A stretch of 5,563 bases of DNA from DATDSR01 sp036517855 (GTDB lineage: Bacteria > Patescibacteriota > Minisyncoccia > Phycocordibacterales > DATDSR01). Location of the stretch: positions 1-5,563 of the forward strand of contig DATDSR010000042.1 of the NCBI GenBank assembly GCA_036517855.1, read 5' to 3'. Positions 1 to 5,088 of the stretch are shown here, in pieces. The number at the start of each line of letters is the position of its first letter. Position 1 is the first letter of the stretch. The position numbers and the translations under genes were made by a program. The notes under the pieces are model-generated. The model made no database searches and was not told the DNA's origin. It worked only from the letters and a program-made list of their open reading frames with translations.

Positions 1-34
1 CAGAAGTGCTCCTCCCGGCCGTGACGATCACCGC

Positions 35-781
35 TTAGGCAATGGCCCCGTAGAATACCACCTCGCATTGGTAGCCCAGCTTGGCGAAAGCTTGCGGCCA
101 GAACTCCTGCCAAAAATCCATAACCTTCTGGTAGGTGCTGAGGAACAGAGCCTTCTCTCCCTCTTCGAGATACCGCAGGGCATTGCCATGAGACCAAATG
201 ATGTGATCGGGCTCGACCGCGACGTGAATGGTGAGGTAGGGATCCGTCCGTAGCAATTCGGGGAAACCGCAGAGCGTCACCGTCCGCCTGAAATACAAGC
301 TGATATCGAGTGCGGGGTGCTCGAGCCCAGCCAGAACGCCACTTGCTTGTGCTGGCGAGCTGACCGTCTTGGTGATCCAGGTAAATAGCTCGTTCATCAA
401 CGCTTGACCCTTCTCGTCGGGGTGGAGGTCGCCACCGAGCTTGAGGATCAGATTCTCAAGGAGCGAGTAGTGGGGCTGATCTCCCAATTTCATCAGACCG
501 TCCTCCTCCCGGTAGTTGAGCATGATCAGCTGCCGGTCGGCCTGTTCGGCATATTCAGAGGCACACCGGAGCAGGATTTGCGGCTGACGGCGAGAGAGAG
601 GATACCAGAAATTGAAGAAATCGATGACTGCCCGTACTGACAGAGGCGGGTTATGGGCCAGCCACTTCAGGTACGGATTGTCCTTGCCATGCCTGTAGTC
701 GGTGAAGACGGAGAAGTGGTCAAGCAAGGCGATTGCTCTTGCGCGCTTTCCGGCCAGAATTGGGTTTTCTGTGGTATCCAT
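35..781 (-). CDS. Haem-oxygenase-fold, diiron-oxygenase-like protein (TENA/PqqC/CADD superfamily)
   Basis: A 248-residue, all-helical soluble protein without signal peptide or membrane segment. It resembles the iron-containing redox enzymes with a haem-oxygenase-like fold, which use two metal ions to oxidise small substrates. Likely ligands are E92/E93 (in NYREEDG), H104 (PHYSLLE), E154 (GLEHPA), then H186, E190 and H193 in IHVAVEPDH. The last three have the +4/+7 spacing of the family's H-x3-D-x2-H, with Glu replacing Asp. Length is typical for the superfamily. The start at 781 is set by AAAGGAG eight bases upstream. It is transcribed divergently from the XRE regulator, which could control it. 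Substrate is unknown: relatives include CADD (p-aminobenzoate synthesis), PqqC and N- or fatty-acid oxygenases. Fold assignment is fairly sure; metal binding and function are inference. Confidence 0.8.
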   Translation of the reverse strand: MDTTENPILAGKRARAIALLDHFSVFTDYRHGKDNPYLKWLAHNPPLSVRAVIDFFNFWYPLSRRQPQILLRCASEYAEQADRQLIMLNYREEDGLMKLGDQPHYSLLENLILKLGGDLHPDEKGQALMNELFTWITKTVSSPAQASGVLAGLEHPALDISLYFRRTVTLCGFPELLRTDPYLTIHVAVEPDHIIWSHGNALRYLEEGEKALFLSTYQKVMDFWQEFWPQAFAKLGYQCEVVFYGAIA

Positions 782-786
782 CGGTA

Positions 787-794
787 ACTCCTTT
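787..794 (-). promoter_or_regulatory. Strong Shine-Dalgarno of the oxygenase-like gene
   Basis: On the minus strand the sequence reads AAAGGAGT and lies five bases before the ATG at 781. This fixes the start and means the gene is translated from a leadered mRNA, unlike most other genes in the window. Confidence 0.8.
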
Positions 795-808
795 CAACGT
801 CCTGTGTC

Positions 809-826
809 AGGCGGGATGCCCGACCT
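809..826 (-). promoter_or_regulatory. Possible 5'-UTR hairpin of the oxygenase-like gene
   Basis: AGG/CCT and CGGG/CCCG arms pair around an ATG loop, with one bulged A at 823. The seven-pair, GC-rich stem sits between the proposed -10 and the Shine-Dalgarno, so it would be in the leader RNA. It may be a leader structure or nothing; there is no T-tract, so it is not a convincing terminator. Confidence 0.3.
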
Positions 827-839
827 CCGAAAGTAGACT

Positions 840-845
840 ACTATA
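840..845 (-). promoter_or_regulatory. Candidate -10 for the oxygenase-like gene
   Basis: The minus strand reads TATAGT, one base off consensus, which would give a leader of about 50 nt. No good -35 is visible. It overlaps an AGTAG-A-CTACT inverted repeat (832-842). The plus strand also reads TATAAT at 842-847, so the direction is not certain. Confidence 0.4.
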
Positions 846-854
846 ATGTATCAC

Positions 855-864
855 CTTGCGCAAG
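855..864. promoter_or_regulatory. 10-bp perfect palindrome, candidate operator
   Basis: CTTGCGCAAG is a perfect inverted repeat in the 146-bp region between two divergent genes, just upstream of the candidate -10 of the oxygenase-like gene. Position and symmetry suit a dimeric regulator, most simply the adjacent XRE protein. No binding is shown by sequence alone. Confidence 0.4.
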
Positions 865-882
865 ATGTAACTTATCAAGACC

Positions 883-891
883 TGTGGATAA
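883..891. other. Consensus DnaA box (TTATCCACA)
   Basis: TGTGGATAA on the plus strand is the exact complement of the consensus DnaA-binding nonamer. It stands alone between the divergent promoters; no cluster of boxes, dnaA or dnaN gene is present, so this is not evidence for an origin. It may be a regulatory DnaA site or chance. The same nonamer recurs in the two repeats flanking the transposase. Confidence 0.45.
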
Positions 892-915
892 CTTTCATCA
901 AATGAAATATGGGTG

Positions 916-921
916 TATAAT
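916..921 (+). promoter_or_regulatory. -10 element of the XRE gene, leaderless type
   Basis: A perfect TATAAT lies exactly six bases before the ATG at 928. Transcription would start at or next to the A of the start codon. No Shine-Dalgarno precedes the gene and no clear -35 is seen. Confidence 0.65.
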
Positions 922-927
922 TAGCCA

Positions 928-1773
928 ATGCCAAGACGAAGAAACCAGCCAAAACTCCACGAATTAGGGCCTATACCCAGGTTTATTAACACTATCTTAG
1001 AGGAGAAGGGGGTCACCCAGGCAGAGCTGGCAAATCGGCTTGGCGACACTTCGACTGCCACGCTCTCCCGGTGGTGCAGAGGGGATTTAGTCCCAAACGA
1101 GGCTGATCTTGACGCAATATCAAATGCTCTCAAGCTGCCACCTTCGAATTTCAAGGCCTTAAGACTAATAGAGAACACTGGCGTGGGTCGACCCATGCTT
1201 GCCACAGCTGGGGCAGCTGGATACTTAGCTGAAGGAGCAGAGAGCTACTTTGTGCTTGCTGGGCTTAGTATGATTGCCGGCGCAGTGCATCTTCGTGAGG
1301 TAAATTTAAGTGGCAAAACTTTACTTGTCCAACTCATTAACCCGCTTTGCAAAGAAGCCGAGCCTCTCGACATTATTTATTCTTGGCTCGATACTTTTTC
1401 AATAATTAAAAAGGGTGTATTGAGCGGGAAAATTGGCAGAGTGCGCTTGTGGACACGAGACACCGCTCTTGTTGACAGGGCGCGCGAGATTGGCCAAATT
1501 GCGGGCAACGACTGGTTAATGCTCGAGTCAGGCCTGCCCGGCAGTAAAGTACCTTTCAACATTCGAATGAGAGGAGACAATGAGTGGCAATCGGTCATCG
1601 AACCATTCGTAAGACATCTTAGCGAAGATTCGGAAAGTCCAAATGAAAAACTTTTGTGGGATAGCACTTGGCAGGATGATGCGAAAATAAATTACCTTGA
1701 AAGTGAGCTCTTGTCCAAATTACGTGACATAGCTGACAAGTCACTTTCCACTCTCTCCCAAGACAAGCGATAG
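928..1773 (+). CDS. XRE-family regulator with C-terminal putative sensor domain
   Basis: A 281-residue cytosolic protein. Residues 18-78 form a Cro/CI-type helix-turn-helix: GVTQAELANRLG is helices 2-3 entry, STATLSRWCRGDLVPNEADLDAISNALKL the recognition and following helices (shown in part). The basic N-terminus (MPRRR) may contact DNA. Residues 105-230 are an alternating alpha/beta domain with hydrophobic strands (TLLVQLINP, 131-139; GRVRLWTRD, 170-178). It vaguely resembles the ligand- or PLD-like C-terminal domains fused to many XRE regulators, but I cannot name it. The tail is charged and helical. The gene diverges from the oxygenase-like gene across a region with a palindrome, so autoregulation or control of that neighbour is plausible. 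Its 3' end overlaps the hydrolase gene. The start is supported by TATAAT six bases upstream. Confidence 0.85.
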   Translation: MPRRRNQPKLHELGPIPRFINTILEEKGVTQAELANRLGDTSTATLSRWCRGDLVPNEADLDAISNALKLPPSNFKALRLIENTGVGRPMLATAGAAGYLAEGAESYFVLAGLSMIAGAVHLREVNLSGKTLLVQLINPLCKEAEPLDIIYSWLDTFSIIKKGVLSGKIGRVRLWTRDTALVDRAREIGQIAGNDWLMLESGLPGSKVPFNIRMRGDNEWQSVIEPFVRHLSEDSESPNEKLLWDSTWQDDAKINYLESELLSKLRDIADKSLSTLSQDKR

Positions 1774-2423
1774 GCTTCACGATTTGCCACAGAACCCCAG
1801 TACAACATATTTGGCCAAAATCCCTGAATACACTTACTGTCGAAAGCGTGGCGTGCATTTTCATAAACTACAACCTCTATGCCGAAGTTACTCTTAGCTG
1901 CTTGCATTGCCACCTCTAAATTACCTGGCAAAACAACTGTATCCGACCCACCGTGAAATATGACAGTTCTAAGATTCGAAGGTAAGGCCTCAAGCCGTGG
2001 CTCTTTGATTGAGGCTTGCGAGGTGATATCGGGCAAAAGGGGAAAGATCAAATGGGGTGACCATGAATAGAGGGCCACAACCTTATCGCGCTTAAATAAT
2101 TCGCAGTAGCGAAAAGCGACATTTGAACCAAAGCCGAGACCCAGCAATATCATTTTTTCAATACCCAAACTAAGCAGCTTCTCAATTTTTTCATCTACCA
2201 AGTTGAGAACCTCTTTTTCGTTGAAGCTCATGGCCAACTTGCTTGTTTTGTACAAACGCTCTTCCGACCTACCCGATAATATCTTAACGAAAAAAGGGCA
2301 GGGGGTTCGCTCATATATATCAACAATCTCAACGAGATAGCCGCCCTTAATCAGTCGTTTGGCACGACCACGCGTTGAAGCCGAAACTCCAAAAAGTGAA
2401 GGGATTATGATGACCCCGAGCAT
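1692..2423 (-). CDS. Dienelactone-hydrolase-like alpha/beta protein, nucleophile apparently missing
   Basis: From the ATG at 2423 this is 243 residues, typical of the dienelactone hydrolase family. Family landmarks run in order: strand VIIIPSLFG near the N-terminus, AKRLIKGGYLVEIVDIYER (21-39), nucleophile-elbow region LGLGFGSN (94-101), HGGSD with acid D161, and ARHAF with H192, then the C-terminal SWERVESDL helix (221-229) typical of the family. The elbow aligns as G-L-G-F-G, putting Gly97 where Cys or Ser should attack; S100 sits two residues too late. It may therefore be inactive, a binding protein, or use another residue. A GTG start at 2471 is possible but lies in a hairpin with no ribosome site; the ATG at 2423 has TATCTT six bases upstream. 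The last 82 bp overlap the XRE gene tail to tail. Substrate unknown. Confidence 0.8.
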   Translation of the reverse strand: MLGVIIIPSLFGVSASTRGRAKRLIKGGYLVEIVDIYERTPCPFFVKILSGRSEERLYKTSKLAMSFNEKEVLNLVDEKIEKLLSLGIEKMILLGLGFGSNVAFRYCELFKRDKVVALYSWSPHLIFPLLPDITSQASIKEPRLEALPSNLRTVIFHGGSDTVVLPGNLEVAMQAAKSNFGIEVVVYENARHAFDSKCIQGFWPNMLYWGSVANREAYRLSWERVESDLSAMSRNLDKSSLSR

Positions 2424-2429
2424 CGGTAC

Positions 2430-2435
2430 AAGATA
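2430..2435 (-). promoter_or_regulatory. -10-like hexamer of the hydrolase gene, leaderless type
   Basis: The minus strand reads TATCTT exactly six bases before the ATG at 2423. It matches consensus at four of six positions, including the key first two and last. No Shine-Dalgarno is present. It is the weakest of the five such sites. Confidence 0.45.
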
Positions 2436-2470
2436 TAACAAACACAACCGAAATACTAGTTGAGTAGGCA

Positions 2471-2487
2471 CAGAGGACGGACCTCTG
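2471..2487. repeat. REP-like hairpin 1 (diverged copy)
   Basis: CAGAGG-ACGGA-CCTCTG. The six-base arms are identical to those of the two copies at 2695-2711 and 3425-3441, but the loop and the right flank differ, and the DnaA box found in those copies is lost. It lies 14 nt beyond the stop of the transposase stump, the same distance as hairpin 2 from the intact transposase. A 7-bp direct repeat TAGGCAC brackets it (2465-2471 and 2496-2502). Confidence 0.65.
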
Positions 2488-2501
2488 GGGTAAAATAGGC
2501 A

Positions 2502-2692
2502 CTAAAATAAGGCTTCCTCGATTTTTATAAGTTCAGGTGTGATTTCTTGCCAAACTTGCAAGTCTGCTTGAATATCTTCCACACTACTATGATACTGCGG
2601 AAAAGCTTCTAAATCGAGAATACTACCCTCGATCCTGCCAATGCCTAAATGGTCTTGTAGGCTCGAATATTTATAGCTCTCCAGAAGGGTAA
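2502..2692 (-). pseudogene. C-terminal stump of a second RAYT-type transposase
   Basis: The reading frame ending in KIEEALF encodes about 63 residues matching the C-terminus of the neighbouring transposase from its residue ~166 on. Shared landmarks are LLESYKYSSL versus FLEGYRYHSL, ILDLEAFPQY versus ILDLDQFPKY, a following conserved D and W, and the ending IEEALF versus IEKSLV. By eye identity is roughly 40%, so this is a diverged paralogue rather than a fresh duplicate. The HUH and tyrosine catalytic region is absent. Homology stops exactly at the edge of the 27-bp repeat at 2693. The frame reads on to 2768 through the repeat and into the neighbour's 3' end, but that part is fortuitous. It is probably not expressed, although the open frame shows no internal stop. 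Confidence 0.75.
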
Positions 2693-2719
2693 CCCAGAGG
2701 TGAGACCTCTGTGGATAAG
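2693..2719. repeat. 27-bp repeat, copy A: REP-like hairpin plus DnaA box
   Basis: Identical over 27 bp to 3423-3449. It holds a perfect 7-bp stem CAGAGGT/ACCTCTG (2695-2701 and 2705-2711) with loop GAG, followed by TGTGGATAA (2710-2718), which is a consensus DnaA box. It lies 14 nt beyond the transposase stop codon and forms the 3' end of the element. Confidence 0.85.
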
Positions 2720-2725
2720 AATGGC

Positions 2726-3397
2726 CTAAACTAACGACTTTTCTATTTCTGAGACTAAGTCTATCCAATCGTCGATATCTTCTAACATTTCTTTTGAGTC
2801 TTGGTAGTATTTCGGGAATTGATCCAGGTCCAGGATAATTTTTTCTACCCGGTCTTTATTAAGATAATCCGGCAGACTGTGGTATCTATAACCTTCCAAG
2901 AAACCCGCAGCAGCTTTCTTGTTTGTTATGCCACCTTCCTTCCACAAAGGCTGATGCATATCGAGGGGATTCATGTGTATGTACGAGGCAACATGCCGTA
3001 AATACTCATCTTCATCAACGTGCTTTGATCTAAACACCCCTTGAAAGAGCGCACCTGAACGTTGGTTTTTTGTATTGAAGTACATTGTGTACGCCGTGGT
3101 GAGTTTCTGCATAAATTTGCTAATACCGCCATCGGCTAACTCACGAAGGAGAAGATGGAAATGATTATCCATAAGAGCGTAGACACAGATGGCCACAAGT
3201 TTTTGCCCCCTATCAAACGAATAAACTCTCGCCTTGTCTATATCCCTAACAACATACGGTTTATCACCGTTAGATAAATATAGCAACTTCAAGAATCTTT
3301 CTTTATCCAGCGAATCAGTAAATATAGTACGTTTATCTACGCCGCGATTGTAAACATGATAAAACTCGTCTGGCGCAAATATATGCTTGCGATTCAT
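2726..3397 (-). CDS. HUH/Y1 transposase, RAYT type (REP-associated, IS200-like)
   Basis: A 223-residue single-strand DNA nuclease/transposase of the Y1 superfamily. The N-terminal strand carries YHVYNRGV (13-20). The HUH metal motif is NHFHLLL with H79 and H81. The catalytic tyrosine is most likely Y103 in LTTAYTMYFN. Then follow GALFQGVFRSKHV (115-127) and YIHMNP (139-144), both typical of RAYT/IS200-like proteins. The C-terminal region (166-223) matches the stump next door. Catalytic residues are all present, so it may be active. Such enzymes nick and join single strands at hairpins, and the gene is bracketed by identical 27-bp hairpin repeats. The frame is open upstream to 3487, but TATAAT six bases before the ATG at 3397 and the alignment to the family start favour 3397. 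No accessory TnpB or cargo gene is present. Confidence 0.9.
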   Translation of the reverse strand: MNRKHIFAPDEFYHVYNRGVDKRTIFTDSLDKERFLKLLYLSNGDKPYVVRDIDKARVYSFDRGQKLVAICVYALMDNHFHLLLRELADGGISKFMQKLTTAYTMYFNTKNQRSGALFQGVFRSKHVDEDEYLRHVASYIHMNPLDMHQPLWKEGGITNKKAAAGFLEGYRYHSLPDYLNKDRVEKIILDLDQFPKYYQDSKEMLEDIDDWIDLVSEIEKSLV

Positions 3398-3403
3398 AGT
3401 TAT

Positions 3404-3409
3404 ATTATA
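3404..3409 (-). promoter_or_regulatory. -10 element of the transposase gene, leaderless type
   Basis: The minus strand reads a perfect TATAAT exactly six bases before the ATG at 3397, with no Shine-Dalgarno. It lies inside the element, between the gene and the outer hairpin, so the element carries its own promoter. Confidence 0.6.
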
Positions 3410-3422
3410 ATCCCCACGCGTG

Positions 3423-3449
3423 CCCAGAGGTGAGACCTCTGTGGATAAG
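3423..3449. repeat. 27-bp repeat, copy B: REP-like hairpin plus DnaA box
   Basis: Exact direct copy of 2693-2719: stem CAGAGGT/ACCTCTG (3425-3431 and 3435-3441), loop GAG, then TGTGGATAA (3440-3448). It marks the 5' side of the transposase element and occupies the 88-bp gap between the divergent transposase and comM starts, ending 24 bp before the comM -10. Confidence 0.85.
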
Positions 3450-3473
3450 CGGGGCTGTAAATATGGGATGTGG

Positions 3474-3479
3474 TACAAT
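3474..3479 (+). promoter_or_regulatory. -10 element of comM, leaderless type with extended TGG
   Basis: TACAAT, one base off consensus, is preceded by TGG, which fits an extended -10. It ends exactly six bases before the ATG at 3486. There is no Shine-Dalgarno. A -35 is not evident; where one should lie the sequence is G-rich and borders the repeat. Confidence 0.6.
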
Positions 3480-3485
3480 TTACCC

Positions 3486-5081
3486 ATGCTCTCGAAGGTT
3501 CACAGTGCGCAGGTTGCGGGACTTAAGCCGGATATTATTGACGTTGAAGTGGATGTTTCGCGCGGGTTGCACAGTTTTACAATAGTTGGCTTGCCCGATA
3601 AGTCGGTGGATGAGGCCAAAGATAGAATTAGCGCGGCCATCAAGAACTCGGGCTTCAAGCCACCGCAGAAGGGGAATATGAAGGTGATAGTGTCTCTGGC
3701 CCCGGCGGATATTAAGAAGGAGGGACCGGTGTTTGACCTGGCCATTGCCCTGGCCCACTTGCTGGCCACGCAAGAAGTTAAATTTGATACTAAAGGCAAA
3801 TTATTTGTAGGCGAATTATCGCTCTCGGGCGAACTCCGTCCGATACGCGGCGTGCTGTTGATTGCTCAAAAGGCTCTTAAGCACGGCTTTAAAGAATTGT
3901 ATGTGCCTATTGAAAACGCCGTTGAAGCGGCGCTGATACCGGGTATCGTCGTGTACGGCGCGCACAGTTTGAAAGAAATTTGCCAGCACTTAAGCCCAAA
4001 TTCATTCAGAGGTCGGATCGCACCCAAAGGCCTTGCCTCCGGACCTACCCGAGGCGAGGCCTTCGAGCCCATGCTTAAGCCAACTCCGCGCACACAGGTG
4101 AAACCTCGTGAGAATCCGGCAGCCATTGACCTTGCCGACGTGCGCGGGCAAGAGACGGCCAAGCGTGGGCTCATCATCGCTGCGGCTGGGCGACACAACA
4201 TCGCTATGTCTGGGCCGCCAGGTACGGGCAAGACAATGCTGGCCAAAGCCTTCGTGGGCATATTGCCGCCACTTGAGTTTCGCCAGGTGCTTGAGACAAC
4301 GGGCATTCACTCGGCCGCTGGCATACTGGCCATTGATGAATTGGTAACAAACCCGCCACTACGCGCGCCACATCATACCAGTTCATATGTGGCGCTTGTA
4401 GGTGGCGGGGCAAATCCGAAACCTGGCGAGATTACGCTCTCGCACAACGGCGTGCTCTTCCTCGATGAGTTCCCCGAGTTTGAGCGGCGAGTGATTGAGG
4501 CCCTACGTCAACCGCTTGAGGATCGTGTTGTGCAAGTCTCGAGAGCCAAAGGCTCGCACTCCTTCCCGGCGAACTTCATCCTCGTAGCCACAATGAATCC
4601 ATGCCCCTGTGGCAATCGTGGATCGCGAGGTAAGGAGTGCATCTGCTCCCAAGCTGCTTTGCAAAAGTACGAGCGGCGCATCAGTGGCCCAATCATTGAT
4701 CGCATCGACTTGTGGGTAGAAGTGCCTCAAGTGGATTATGAAAAACTGGCCGCCCGCAAAAACACTGGCGACACGTCCACAATCACCCGCGCTCAAATTG
4801 CCAAAGCTCGCACCATTCAGAAAGAGAGGTTTGAAGCTGGTGGCACAAATTTCACCACCAACGCCGAGATGGGCGCCAAAGATCTGGAGCGCTTCGCCTC
4901 ACTCACCGATGTATGTAAAAAACTCTTGAACGATTCTGCCCGCCGTTTCGACCTCTCGGCCCGCGCGTATCATCGCACCATCAAACTCGCACGCACCATT
5001 GCCGACCTAGCCGAAGCCGACCAGATTGGCGAAACCCACTTGCTTGAGGCCTTGCAATATCGCCCTAAAGTCCAGGTATAA
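3486..5081 (+). CDS. comM: ComM, YifB-family AAA+ branch-migration helicase
   Basis: A complete 531-residue protein, slightly longer than the usual ~500. ComM is a hexameric helicase that extends the heteroduplex during natural transformation; older annotations call it a magnesium-chelatase-like protein. The N-terminal ribosomal-S5-like domain (1-170) begins with the family signature LSKVHSAQVAGL and includes IVGLPDKSVDEAKDRISAAI (33-52). A proline-rich linker (177-212) precedes the AAA+ domain: Walker A GPPGTGKT (243-250), RAPHHTSS (293-300), Walker B VLFLDE (323-328), ATMNPCPCG (368-376) with the paired cysteines C373/C375 and C385/C387, and SGPIIDRIDL with likely arginine finger R406. The C-terminal Mg_chelatase_C domain spans about 430-525. 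The frame is open back to 3420, but the promoter -10 at 3474 and family alignment fix the start at 3486. No other competence gene is in the window. Confidence 0.96.
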   Translation: MLSKVHSAQVAGLKPDIIDVEVDVSRGLHSFTIVGLPDKSVDEAKDRISAAIKNSGFKPPQKGNMKVIVSLAPADIKKEGPVFDLAIALAHLLATQEVKFDTKGKLFVGELSLSGELRPIRGVLLIAQKALKHGFKELYVPIENAVEAALIPGIVVYGAHSLKEICQHLSPNSFRGRIAPKGLASGPTRGEAFEPMLKPTPRTQVKPRENPAAIDLADVRGQETAKRGLIIAAAGRHNIAMSGPPGTGKTMLAKAFVGILPPLEFRQVLETTGIHSAAGILAIDELVTNPPLRAPHHTSSYVALVGGGANPKPGEITLSHNGVLFLDEFPEFERRVIEALRQPLEDRVVQVSRAKGSHSFPANFILVATMNPCPCGNRGSRGKECICSQAALQKYERRISGPIIDRIDLWVEVPQVDYEKLAARKNTGDTSTITRAQIAKARTIQKERFEAGGTNFTTNAEMGAKDLERFASLTDVCKKLLNDSARRFDLSARAYHRTIKLARTIADLAEADQIGETHLLEALQYRPKVQV

Positions 5082-5082
5082 T
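5077..5082 (+). promoter_or_regulatory. -10 element of the 89-aa gene, overlapping the comM stop codon
   Basis: A perfect TATAAT contains the TAA stop of comM (5079-5081) and ends six bases before the ATG at 5089. The gene can therefore have its own leaderless transcript although it sits only 7 bp behind comM. Read-through from comM is also possible. Confidence 0.6.
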
Positions 5083-5088
5083 TAGGTT

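Noticed and set aside
21..31. GTGA-CGA-TCAC inverted repeat just after the oxygenase-like gene's stop, as a terminator
   Set aside because: A four-base stem without a T-tract is too weak to call.
840..930. Possible replication origin (AT-rich stretch plus DnaA box)
   Set aside because: Only one box, a short region, and no dnaA, dnaN or box cluster nearby.
3420..3485. Longer start for comM at 3420
   Set aside because: The extension runs through the 27-bp repeat and the promoter -10 and lacks family similarity; comM proteins begin at the MLSKVHSA type of motif.
3398..3487. Longer transposase start at 3487
   Set aside because: It would be translated from within the hairpin repeat and overlap the comM start; family similarity begins at 3397, which also has the -10 six bases upstream.
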